From assembly GCA_018265835.1 (NCBI GenBank), contig JABLYK010000009.1:55012-64121 (forward strand): a DNA stretch of 9,110 bases, given 5' to 3'. Position 1 is the stretch's first letter. The number at the start of each line of letters is the position of its first letter. This document shows positions 1-5,339 of the stretch, piece after piece. The notes beneath the pieces are model-generated. The model saw only the letters and a program-made list of their open reading frames with translations, made no database searches and was not told the DNA's origin. Source of the DNA: Oscillospiraceae bacterium. Lineage in GTDB: Bacteria; Bacillota; Clostridia; Oscillospirales; Oscillospiraceae. The position numbers were made by a program, and so were the translations under genes.

Positions 1-19
1 GCATTCTTCCTTCTTCGCT

Positions 20-44
20 GCAAACCCGCTGCGCTGGGCTTTGC
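20..44 (-). promoter_or_regulatory. Hairpin after the THF aptamer, candidate expression platform
   Basis: On the minus strand GCAAAgCCC (44 to 36) can pair with GGGTTTGC (27 to 20), giving eight base pairs with one bulged G and an 8-base loop. The left arm contains the TGCA segment and 3' strand of the adjacent aptamer, so this hairpin and the complete aptamer could not form together. No U-run follows. A purine-rich AAGAAGGAAG (about 14 to 5) comes next, ahead of the window edge, so control of translation start is more likely than termination. The role is inference; the pairing is visible. Confidence 0.4.
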
Positions 45-124
45 ATCGAGTGGCTTGACGTTCTTCGTCAGCGGGCAACTTCCCATCCCGCTGCACTTAA
101 CGCACTGCTCCTACTCTGTCCAAT
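36..124 (-). promoter_or_regulatory. Tetrahydrofolate (THF) riboswitch aptamer
   Basis: Read on the minus strand, this segment carries the conserved blocks of the folate-sensing THF riboswitch in the right order. They are GAGTAG (116-111), TGCGTTAAGTG (104-94), ATGGGAAGTTG (87-77), ACGAAG (69-64) and TGCA (45-42). The P3 helix is perfect: CAGCGGG (93-87) pairs with CCCGCTG (76-70). The class binds reduced folates and controls folate transport or one-carbon genes. Less typical here are a weak P1 and an irregular P2 (GAG with CTC, then mismatches), and a small TGACG/CGTCA hairpin after P3. It lies downstream of the cyclodeaminase-family gene's terminator and after its own promoter, so it should control a gene beyond the left edge. 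Confidence 0.82.
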
Positions 125-154
125 TATTTTTAATTTTGTGCCTTTGGCGTACCT

Positions 155-183
155 ATCATACACCCTTGCCCAGCTGCGCGCAA
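155..183 (-). promoter_or_regulatory. Promoter for the riboswitch transcript
   Basis: The minus strand has TTGCGC (183-178), a 17-base spacer and TATGAT (160-155). The predicted start near 148 is about 25 bases before the aptamer and after the preceding terminator, so the riboswitch mRNA would be its own transcription unit. Confidence 0.5.
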
Positions 184-187
184 GAGC

Positions 188-220
188 AAAAAAGCAGACC
201 GCAATTTTTTGCGGTCTGCT
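188..220 (-). terminator. Intrinsic terminator of the cyclodeaminase-family gene
   Basis: A 12-bp perfect stem (193-204 with 209-220, tttt loop on the plus strand) lies 14 bases after the stop codon. On the minus strand it is followed by a run of six T (193-188). This is a textbook rho-independent terminator. Confidence 0.9.
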
Positions 221-234
221 CTTAGGCGCTGCCG

Positions 235-861
235 TTATTCCATCATTTTTTTCTGCATCTTTTCCAGCAGCGCGTCCGCCATCGCCTGGTGCTGCTCCAG
301 ATGTATCTCCGCCTCGCGGATAATCGTGCGGACGAAAATCTCGTCCTGCATATACTTCGAAAGCGCGCGGATCTCCGCCTGCATGCTGTAGACCACAGCC
401 AGGCTCAGATGCACGGCCGTGACAATGCAGACCGCGCCCTCCGCATTGCACACATCGCTGATCTTGTCGAGCAGCTCAATGTTGCGGCACATGACAAACA
501 CCATATCGCTCGGAATGCTGCAAGCCACGCGCGCAGAGCTTTCCAGATGATCCTTCTCCTCCGGCTTCTGCTTCCGGCGGTTCAGCGGTGCGCGGGCCTT
601 CGTGTCGTCGTCCACCGTATTCAGCATGTAAGCGCGCATCTGGTTCAGCTCGTCCGCCGTCGTTTTGACGCGCGCCTCCGCCTCGCTCCCCGCAAGATTC
701 ACCGCCAGCGAGCCAAGCGCCGCCGCCAGCGCCGAGACCAGCGCAGCCACGCTGCCGACAAACGGCTTGCCCTCCGCCGACGCAACCTGCTCCGCATACT
801 CCTGCAGCGCTTTTTCGCCGTACTTCTCCAGTTTGATCGAAGATGATCCACATCCGGACAT
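235..861 (-). CDS. Divergent cyclodeaminase/cyclohydrolase-family protein (FTCD_C-like)
   Basis: The 208-residue length and the helical layout fit the formiminotransferase-cyclodeaminase C-terminal/FchA family. Members turn 5-formimino-THF into 5,10-methenyl-THF or interconvert methenyl- and formyl-THF. Family-like parts are GSVAALVSALAAALGSLAVNL (about 36-56) and the helical second half (about 105-205) starting with a VACSIPSDM-like stretch. What is odd is that the usual PTPGGGS signature reads KPFVGS (32-37), and the later conserved SD and N-rich segments are not recognisable. It may be catalytically altered or a non-enzymatic relative. The start is set by AAGGAGG (869-875), 7 bases upstream. 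The gene has its own promoter and terminator. A folate riboswitch lies directly downstream on the same strand, which supports a folate link. Family assignment is from recall of motifs, without a search. Confidence 0.7.
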   Translation of the reverse strand: MSGCGSSSIKLEKYGEKALQEYAEQVASAEGKPFVGSVAALVSALAAALGSLAVNLAGSEAEARVKTTADELNQMRAYMLNTVDDDTKARAPLNRRKQKPEEKDHLESSARVACSIPSDMVFVMCRNIELLDKISDVCNAEGAVCIVTAVHLSLAVVYSMQAEIRALSKYMQDEIFVRTIIREAEIHLEQHQAMADALLEKMQKKMME

Positions 862-903
862 ACAATAACCTCCTTCTCGTTCCGCCCCCCGGCGGGACTA
901 ATT

Positions 904-918
904 TACTACGTTCTAGTA
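904..918. promoter_or_regulatory. Small dyad at the transcription start, possible operator
   Basis: TACTA (904-908) and TAGTA (914-918) form a 5-bp inverted repeat around cgttc. It covers the predicted transcription start of the minus-strand cyclodeaminase-family gene, where a repressor could act. No regulator is identifiable. Confidence 0.3.
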
Positions 919-920
919 GG

Positions 921-949
921 AATATACCATGGATGCGATACCCTGTCAA
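921..949 (-). promoter_or_regulatory. Strong sigma-A promoter of the cyclodeaminase-family gene
   Basis: A perfect TTGACA (949-944), a 17-base spacer and TATATT (926-921) with an extended TGG in front. The leader to the start codon is about 50 bases. It includes a small CCGCC/GGCGG hairpin (882-895) just before the ribosome site. Confidence 0.85.
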
Positions 950-1052
950 GTGCGGGGCGCACATTTCCGTCTGATTTCGTAAATAAATAATCTGCACAAA
1001 TTTGCGGCTGAAATCCTGGCTGGAATTGTTCGGTTTTTCCTGCTAAAATCCA

Positions 1053-1081
1053 TTCCCCTTTTCCGACATTTTTGGTATAGT
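1053..1081 (+). promoter_or_regulatory. Probable promoter of the Na/Pi cotransporter gene
   Basis: An extended -10 element TGGTATAGT (1073-1081) lies 17 bases after a weak TTCCCC -35. A second TATAAA (1089-1094) just downstream is a poorer alternative because it lacks a -35. Confidence 0.5.
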
Positions 1082-1119
1082 AGTGTTGTATAAAAAGGCT
1101 CAAAGAGACGAAGAAAGAC

Positions 1120-1124
1120 AGGAG
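1120..1124 (+). promoter_or_regulatory. Ribosome binding site that decides the Na/Pi start
   Basis: AGGAG ends one base before an in-frame GTG (1126), too close to serve it. It is 10 bases before an in-frame TTG (1135), which is therefore the better start. Confidence 0.55.
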
Positions 1125-1134
1125 TGTGAAATTC

Positions 1135-2889
1135 TTGGGGATTTCCAATGTGATCTCCCTGCTGGGCGGCGTGGCGCTGTTTTTATTCGGCATGTCCCTG
1201 ATGGGGGACGGGCTGAAAAAAGTCGCCGGCAACCAGCTTGAGATCATCCTCTATAAATTGACCAGCACCCCGCTGAAAGGCGTATTGCTCGGCACCGGCG
1301 TCACCGCCGTGATCCAATCCTCCTCCGCGACCTCGGTCATGGTCGTGGGCTTTGTCAACTCCGGCATGATGCAGGTGCGGCAGGCAATCGGCATCGTGCT
1401 CGGCGCCATTCTCGGCACGAGCGTCACCGGCTGGATTCTCTGCCTGTCGGACATCAGCGGTTCCGGCTGGGTGTCCCTGCTGTCCACCGAAACGCTGACC
1501 GGCGTCGTCGCCGTCGTGGGCATCGTCCTGCGCATGATCTCCAAAAAGCAGGCGCATGTACACGTGGGGGACATTCTGCTCGGCTTTTCGGTGCTCATGT
1601 TCGGGATGCAGGCCATGAGCGGCGCGGTCGCCCCCCTGCGGGAGAGCGAAACGTTCATTCGTCTGCTCACAAAGTTCTCCAACCCCCTGCTCGGCATTCT
1701 GGTCGGCACGCTGTTCACCTGCGTGCTGCAGAGCGCGTCGGCCGCCGTCGGCATTCTGCAGGCGCTGTCGATGACGGGGACCATTGACTTTTCGGTTGCG
1801 TTTCCGATCACGATGGGCATCGCCATCGGCGCGGCCGTGCCGGTGCTGCTGTCCGCGCTCGGAGCGAACGTCAACGGCAGACGCACCGCGTTCGTCTATC
1901 TGCTCATCGACGTGCTCGGCGTCGTCATCTGGGCGAGCGTGTTTTACGCGCTCAATGCGTTTTTGCACTTCTCCTTCCTGCACACGACCATGACGACCGT
2001 CAGCATCGCCATGATGAACACCCTCTTCCGCTTCGCCACCGTGCTCGTACTCACGCCGTTCATCGGCCTGCTGGAGAAGATGATGTGCTCCCTCGTCAAG
2101 GACCAGCAGCACGGCCAGGCGCAGGCCGAGGACATGGACCGGCTGGAGGAACGCTTCCTCGCCCACCCCGCGCTGGCCATCGAGCAGGGCCGCATCACGA
2201 CAGACTCCATGGCACGCAAGGCAGAGCAAAACCTGCTTGATGCGTTTGCGCTGCTGACAACTTACAGCGACGATGCGTTCCGTGCCGTGCAGGATGCCGA
2301 GGAATCCATCGACCACTATGAGGACAAGCTCGGCACCTACCTCATTAAAATCACAAGCAAGGAACTCAACCCGCAGCAGACGGCCGATGTGTCCAAGTAC
2401 CTGCACACGATCGGCGACCTGGAGCGCATCAGCGACCACGCGCTGAACATCGCCGAAACCGCCAAGGAGATGCATGAGAAGAAGATCCACTTCTCGTCCG
2501 AAGGCTCGCACGAGCTGAGCGTGATGATCGCCGCCGTGACGGAGATCCTGTCCGTGGCCGTGCGCGCGTTCGTGGAAAACGACGTTGAGCTTGCCTACCA
2601 CGTCGAGCCGCTCGAGGAGCTGATCGACAACCTCTGCGACGAGCTGAAGATGCACCACATCGACCGCCTGCAGACCGGTGTCTGCACGCTGAACCACGGC
2701 TTCGCGTTCAACGACCTGCTCACCAACTGCGAGCGTGTCTCCGACCACTGCTCCAACATTGCCGTCGCCATGATCGAGCTGGAGTCGGACTCCTTCGACG
2801 CACACGAGTACCTCAACAGCCTCATGGCAATGCGCACCCACAGCTTCGACCAGTATTACGCGGAATACAGCAAAAAGTTCTCGCTGTAA
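1135..2889 (+). CDS. Na/Pi cotransporter family protein with C-terminal PhoU-like domain
   Basis: A 584-residue inner-membrane transporter expected to import phosphate with sodium. The N-terminal half (about 1-320) has the two inverted repeats of the Na/Pi (PF02690-type) family. Repeat 1 has QSSS at 61-64 and the following GTSVTGW segment. Repeat 2 has the variant QSAS at 199-202. In repeat 2 the segment that often reads NIGTTVT is here IGAAVPV. The C-terminal part (about 355-560) is a PhoU-like helical domain with two metal-ligand motifs, ERISDHALNIA (430-440) and ERVSDHCSNIA (533-543), probably regulatory. The TTG start at 1135 suits both the ribosome site and the family's usual short lead before GGVALFLFGM. 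A GTG at 1126 would add three residues. It has its own promoter and a strong terminator. Confidence in the family is high; the exact substrate is inferred. Confidence 0.93.
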   Translation: MGISNVISLLGGVALFLFGMSLMGDGLKKVAGNQLEIILYKLTSTPLKGVLLGTGVTAVIQSSSATSVMVVGFVNSGMMQVRQAIGIVLGAILGTSVTGWILCLSDISGSGWVSLLSTETLTGVVAVVGIVLRMISKKQAHVHVGDILLGFSVLMFGMQAMSGAVAPLRESETFIRLLTKFSNPLLGILVGTLFTCVLQSASAAVGILQALSMTGTIDFSVAFPITMGIAIGAAVPVLLSALGANVNGRRTAFVYLLIDVLGVVIWASVFYALNAFLHFSFLHTTMTTVSIAMMNTLFRFATVLVLTPFIGLLEKMMCSLVKDQQHGQAQAEDMDRLEERFLAHPALAIEQGRITTDSMARKAEQNLLDAFALLTTYSDDAFRAVQDAEESIDHYEDKLGTYLIKITSKELNPQQTADVSKYLHTIGDLERISDHALNIAETAKEMHEKKIHFSSEGSHELSVMIAAVTEILSVAVRAFVENDVELAYHVEPLEELIDNLCDELKMHHIDRLQTGVCTLNHGFAFNDLLTNCERVSDHCSNIAVAMIELESDSFDAHEYLNSLMAMRTHSFDQYYAEYSKKFSL

Positions 2890-2902
2890 GCCCGCCATAA
2901 CG

Positions 2903-2943
2903 AAACCCACCGCAGCCGGATTTTTCGGCTGCGGTGGGTTTTT
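2903..2943 (+). terminator. Terminator between the Na/Pi gene and prmA
   Basis: A 16-bp perfect stem (2903-2918 with 2926-2941), a 7-base loop, and a run of five T ending at 2943. It lies 13 bases after the Na/Pi stop. It could also stop convergent prmA transcripts on the minus strand, though the T-run there is only TTT. Confidence 0.9.
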
Positions 2944-2969
2944 GGTCAAAAAAGCCTCGCCGGTTCTCC

Positions 2970-3896
2970 TTACTCCTGTCTGGCCACGTAGCAGTGCCAT
3001 TCTTCTTCGTTGAAATGCTCCAGAATTGTAAAGCCGTTTCTGCGCAGCGCGTCGGCAACCTCGTCCTGCCGCCCCTCTATGATGCCGGAGCAGAGGAACA
3101 CCCCGTCCGGCGCGAGAAACTGCGGCGCAAGGCCGGAGAGCGGGATGATGACGTCCGACACAATGTTCGCCAGCACGAGATCATACCCCGCGCCGAGCGA
3201 CGCGCGCATTCCGGCGTCCGTCAAAATATCCCCCGCGCAGACGCGGAAGCGGCCGGCATACAGGCCGTTCAGCGCGGCGTTGGCCTCGGCCACCGCCGGG
3301 GCTTTGGGGTCGATGTCGCAGCCCATCACGGCGTCGCAGCCGAGCAGCAGCGCGCCGATGCCGAGGATGCCGCTGCCGCAGCCGAGATCGAGCGCACGCT
3401 TGCCCGGCGCGGCATAATGCTCCAGCGCGGCGAGGCACATGCGCGTCGTGGCGTGGCTGCCCGTGCCGAAGATCAGGCCGGGATCGAGCCGCAGCGGGAT
3501 GCGCCCGTCGTCCGGCGTTTCGAGCCACTCCGGCACGACGACCAGCTTTTCGCCGATTTCGATCGGCTGGTAATACTGCCGCCAGTTGTTCTCCCAGTCG
3601 CTGTCCTGCACGAAAGCCGTGGTGATCTCCCGGCCAAGCGATGCGCGGATCGTCTGAAGCTGCGCGCGGCCATCGTCGTCGTCCGCGAGGTAGAATTTCA
3701 CGCGCGAGACGCCGCGGAATTTGCTTTCCAGCTCGTCATCGACGTAGTCCCAATACTGGTGGTTATTCTCTAAAAACGCCTGAAAATCCGCCTCGTCCTC
3801 CACGACCATGCCGCCCGCGCCCAGCGCAGCCAGCCGCTCGCAGATCTCGTCAATCTCGTCGCTTCTCGTTGCCACGGCGGCTTCGATCCATCGCAT
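2970..3896 (-). CDS. prmA: Ribosomal protein L11 methyltransferase PrmA
   Basis: A 308-residue cytoplasmic SAM-dependent enzyme that methylates ribosomal protein L11. The N-terminal substrate-recognition domain spans about 1-105 and includes the WENNW box (101-105). The PrmA signature DPGLIFGTGSHATT is at 138-151, the SAM-binding LDLGCGSGILGI at 169-180, an acidic D195 at the end of the next strand, and LANIVSDVI (242-250) in the motif IV position. Length is normal for the family. The ATG at 3896 is preceded by AAAGGAG (3913-3907) at 10 bases. It stands alone, with its own promoter and the convergent terminator at 2903-2943. The frequent clostridial neighbour rsmE is not beside it. Confidence 0.97.
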   Translation of the reverse strand: MRWIEAAVATRSDEIDEICERLAALGAGGMVVEDEADFQAFLENNHQYWDYVDDELESKFRGVSRVKFYLADDDDGRAQLQTIRASLGREITTAFVQDSDWENNWRQYYQPIEIGEKLVVVPEWLETPDDGRIPLRLDPGLIFGTGSHATTRMCLAALEHYAAPGKRALDLGCGSGILGIGALLLGCDAVMGCDIDPKAPAVAEANAALNGLYAGRFRVCAGDILTDAGMRASLGAGYDLVLANIVSDVIIPLSGLAPQFLAPDGVFLCSGIIEGRQDEVADALRRNGFTILEHFNEEEWHCYVARQE

Positions 3897-3931
3897 ATCG
3901 CCCGCACTCCTTTGTTGTTTGGATGTTCCCC

Positions 3932-3960
3932 ATTATAGCAAAGCCCCGCTGCTTTCGCAA
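3932..3960 (-). promoter_or_regulatory. Promoter of prmA
   Basis: TTGCGA (3960-3955), a 17-base spacer and a perfect TATAAT (3937-3932) with extended TGC. The -35 lies inside the terminator hairpin of the preceding gene. Predicted start is near 3925, giving a leader of about 30 bases. Confidence 0.85.
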
Positions 3961-3968
3961 CGGGGTTT
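3941..3968 (-). terminator. Hairpin terminating the FMN-barrel transcript, overlapping the prmA promoter
   Basis: On the minus strand CCCCGTTGC and GCAGCGGGG form nine continuous pairs, one of them a U-G, closed by a GAAA tetraloop (3944-3965). The stem is preceded by AAA and followed by CTTTGCTAT. The GNRA loop and strand-specific wobble point to a minus-strand RNA. The short T-run makes it a moderate terminator. Confidence 0.6.
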
Positions 3969-3994
3969 CAGTTTGTCCCAAAAGCCTCGCAGAG

Positions 3995-4116
3995 TTTCGC
4001 AGCTCGGAAGCCGCGAAAGAAAATTCAATCATTTTCTCCAGCGACATGTGCGGTGGAGAAAATACTTCTCAGGCTGCAAGTGTGGGCAATGTACACCGCA
4101 GGCGTGCATTGCCTGC
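3995..4116. repeat. Cluster of three hairpins in non-coding DNA
   Basis: Three inverted repeats follow one another between prmA and the FMN-barrel gene. The first is 3995-4018 (TTTCGC arms plus inner GCT/AGC, 4-base loop). The second is 4031-4063 (a perfect 10-bp ATTTTCTCCA and its complement, 13-base spacer). The third is 4082-4116 (core GGCAATG/CATTGCC extended by wobble pairs on the plus strand). No coding frame looks convincing. It may be a structured 3' untranslated region, a small RNA or a dispersed repeat; the sequence alone cannot decide. Confidence 0.45.
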
Positions 4117-4132
4117 GCGCAGCAGACGGCCG

Positions 4133-4519
4133 TCACAGTCTTTTTTTATTCTCTGCGCCCGGTGTGGTCACAATGACCTGCTCCGGCGTGATCAGAAGCG
4201 CGCCCTTGGCGGTGGCCGCGCCGTGGAACATCGCGGACACCTGCTGTTTGAACGTATCCACAACCGGCCCCTCGGTCACATACTCCGCAGTGCCCTTGAT
4301 CTGATACCCCTCCATCGTCTGGGCGTCGAAGGCCGAAATGGCGATTTTGCCGTTCTTCTGAATGTTTTCGAGCGTCGCCTCCAGAAAGACGTCGCCAACG
4401 GCAAGCCTGCCGTCCTCCAGCACAAGATTGAACGCCACGGGCACCACATTTGGCTCCGCGCCATAGGTTCCGAGACTCCAAATCTGTTCGTTAAGCACTT
4501 TGACTACCGCTTCGTTCAT
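4133..4519 (-). CDS. Pyridoxamine 5'-phosphate oxidase-like FMN-binding split-barrel protein
   Basis: A 128-residue soluble protein. The run of short beta strands (NVVPVAFNLVLEDGRLAVGD, then KIAISAF, then YQIKGTAEYV) and the EGYQIKGTAEY segment match small split-barrel flavoproteins annotated as pyridoxamine 5'-phosphate oxidase family. True PdxH enzymes are longer, near 200 residues, so vitamin B6 synthesis should not be assumed. FMN or F420-type redox or flavin sensing is more likely. The frame is open further upstream to 4609, but the perfect AAGGAGG at 4534-4528, 8 bases before the ATG, and the promoter position fix the start at 4519. It is divergent from an HxlR regulator across a palindrome, so that regulator probably controls it. 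Confidence 0.8.
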   Translation of the reverse strand: MNEAVVKVLNEQIWSLGTYGAEPNVVPVAFNLVLEDGRLAVGDVFLEATLENIQKNGKIAISAFDAQTMEGYQIKGTAEYVTEGPVVDTFKQQVSAMFHGAATAKGALLITPEQVIVTTPGAENKKRL

Positions 4520-4527
4520 AACAAATA

Positions 4528-4534
4528 CCTCCTT
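4528..4534 (-). promoter_or_regulatory. Ribosome binding site fixing the FMN-barrel start
   Basis: A perfect AAGGAGG on the minus strand, 8 bases before the ATG at 4519. It rules out the longer in-frame start near 4609, which would lie upstream of the promoter. Confidence 0.85.
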
Positions 4535-4556
4535 GTATTGGCTCGAGTCTGCCGCC

Positions 4557-4585
4557 ATTATAGCGGGGTATGCCGGGAATGAACA
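4557..4585 (-). promoter_or_regulatory. Promoter of the FMN-barrel gene
   Basis: A perfect TATAAT (4562-4557) lies 17 bases after TGTTCA (4585-4580), a poor -35. Such a weak -35 is typical of a promoter that needs an activator. Predicted start is near 4550. Confidence 0.65.
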
Positions 4586-4595
4586 GTCATCCGTC

Positions 4596-4618
4596 AATTT
4601 ATGAGTCACTCATAAATT
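4596..4618. promoter_or_regulatory. 23-bp palindromic operator between the divergent genes
   Basis: AATTTATGAGT (4596-4606) and ACTCATAAATT (4608-4618) are perfect 11-base inverted arms around C4607. This suits a dimeric winged-helix protein, and the HxlR-type gene starts 59 bases away. The centre is 22 bases from the inner edge of both -35 elements and about -57 relative to both predicted starts. That is an activator-like position. Binding by the adjacent regulator is inferred. Confidence 0.75.
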
Positions 4619-4628
4619 TGATAGTACC

Positions 4629-4657
4629 TTGCAAATTGTAAGTGCGCTCCCTATAAT
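4629..4657 (+). promoter_or_regulatory. Promoter of the HxlR-family gene
   Basis: TTGCAA (4629-4634), a 17-base spacer and a perfect TATAAT (4652-4657). Predicted start is near 4664, leaving a leader of only about 13 bases. An imperfect dyad (AGTACCTT near 4623-4630, AAGTGCGCT near 4640-4648) overlaps the -35 and could serve autorepression. Confidence 0.8.
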
Positions 4658-4663
4658 GAGGCT

Positions 4664-4669
4664 GGGAGG
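4664..4669 (+). promoter_or_regulatory. Ribosome binding site fixing the HxlR start
   Basis: GGGAGG, 7 bases before the ATG at 4677. The longer in-frame start at 4629 is a TTG inside the -35 element, so it cannot be used from this promoter. Confidence 0.8.
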
Positions 4670-4676
4670 CGACACG

Positions 4677-5069
4677 ATGTACGAGCCAAAACTGGAAAAG
4701 GATATCCGCTGTCCGCTGGAATACGGCTTGTCCATATTCGGGGGAAAGTGGAAATCCCGCATCATCTGCGTGCTGTTTGCCCAGCAGCCGCTGCGCTACA
4801 GCGCCCTGCGGCGGGAGATGACAGACATTACGGACGCGGTATTGTCGTCCACGCTTAAAGAACTGATCCGCGACGGCATCGTCTCGCGCCGGCAATATGA
4901 CGAGATTCCGCCGCGGGTAGAATACACGCTGACGGAAAAGGGCGAATCCGTTGTTCCGATTTTGCAAAACATCTGCCAGTGGGCCGGGCTCTATTATCAG
5001 GAGCAGGACAAGCACCCACATACCCGCTGCAAAACCTGCCACTGCACTTCGGAACTCAACTGCGGATGA
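4677..5069 (+). CDS. HxlR-family winged-helix transcriptional regulator
   Basis: A 130-residue DNA-binding protein. It has the family hallmarks in order: an N-terminal CPLEYGLSIFGGKWKSRII segment (12-30), RYSALRREM (40-48) and the recognition helix region LSSTLKELIRDGIVSR (56-71). The wing is PPRVEYTLTEKGESV (78-92), followed by the C-terminal dimer helix ending in QWAGLY (101-106). C12 is at the position of the redox-active cysteine known in some members (YodB/HypR type). What is odd is a tail CKTCHCTSELNCG (118-130) with four cysteines and a histidine, plus H114 and H116 before it; this could bind metal or sense thiol stress. It is divergent from the FMN-barrel gene with a shared palindrome, the usual arrangement for this family. 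Confidence 0.93.
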   Translation: MYEPKLEKDIRCPLEYGLSIFGGKWKSRIICVLFAQQPLRYSALRREMTDITDAVLSSTLKELIRDGIVSRRQYDEIPPRVEYTLTEKGESVVPILQNICQWAGLYYQEQDKHPHTRCKTCHCTSELNCG

Positions 5070-5127
5070 TTCGCAATTGCTGAACTGCTGCCCAACCGGC
5101 AAACATACCGCCGTGCTTTCACACGGA

Positions 5128-5166
5128 GCACATGCAGCGAAGACCGATTGTCTTCGCTGCATGTGC
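5128..5166 (+). terminator. Long hairpin after the HxlR gene
   Basis: A perfect 17-bp stem (5128-5144 with 5150-5166) and a 5-base loop, 58 bases after the stop codon. It is followed by CGTTTCACCG, so the T-run is poor. It probably ends the regulator transcript or protects its 3' end. Confidence 0.6.
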
Positions 5167-5260
5167 CGTTTCACCGTTCCGATCATGCGCCAGAACCTTG
5201 TAGAATCTGCATATCTTTCCCTGTCGATTTTATGAAAACGGTAGAATTTCCAAAAAGTAA

Positions 5261-5289
5261 TTCCAAAACGAGTATAAATATGTTAAAAT
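5261..5289 (+). promoter_or_regulatory. Promoter of the membrane-anchored SurA-like gene
   Basis: TTCCAA (5261-5266), a 17-base spacer and TAAAAT (5284-5289) with an extended TGT, in an A/T-rich stretch. The leader is about 45 bases. The rest of 5167-5260 shows nothing I can assign. Confidence 0.55.
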
Positions 5290-5339
5290 AAAGAAAACAA
5301 AAAGTGCTTGTGGATCACGATTGAGAGGAGCTGACGCCC

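Noticed and set aside
289..846. 185-codon plus-strand frame
   Set aside because: Antisense to the cyclodeaminase-family gene; R/H/A-rich composition and no ribosome site.
906..1247. 113-codon minus-strand frame between the cyclodeaminase-family and Na/Pi genes
   Set aside because: It overlaps both divergent promoters and the 5' end of the Na/Pi gene, with no ribosome site or recognisable domain.
1183..3000. 605-codon open frame on the minus strand
   Set aside because: It is antisense to the Na/Pi gene and runs into prmA. The product is rich in H, R, D and G with no membrane or domain pattern, as expected for the shadow of a GC-rich gene.
2934..3773. 279-codon plus-strand frame
   Set aside because: Antisense shadow of prmA, beginning inside the terminator region and lacking a ribosome site.
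3850..4047. 65-codon minus-strand frame spanning the prmA promoter and hairpins
   Set aside because: It covers the prmA start, promoter and terminator and shows no domain; best read as chance.
4520..4609. 30-residue N-terminal extension of the FMN-barrel protein
   Set aside because: The upstream start lies above the TATAAT promoter and in the operator, while a perfect AAGGAGG serves the internal ATG.
4599..4616. TGAGTCA motif (AP-1-like) in the palindrome
   Set aside because: AP-1 is eukaryotic; here the motif is simply part of a bacterial inverted repeat beside an HxlR gene.
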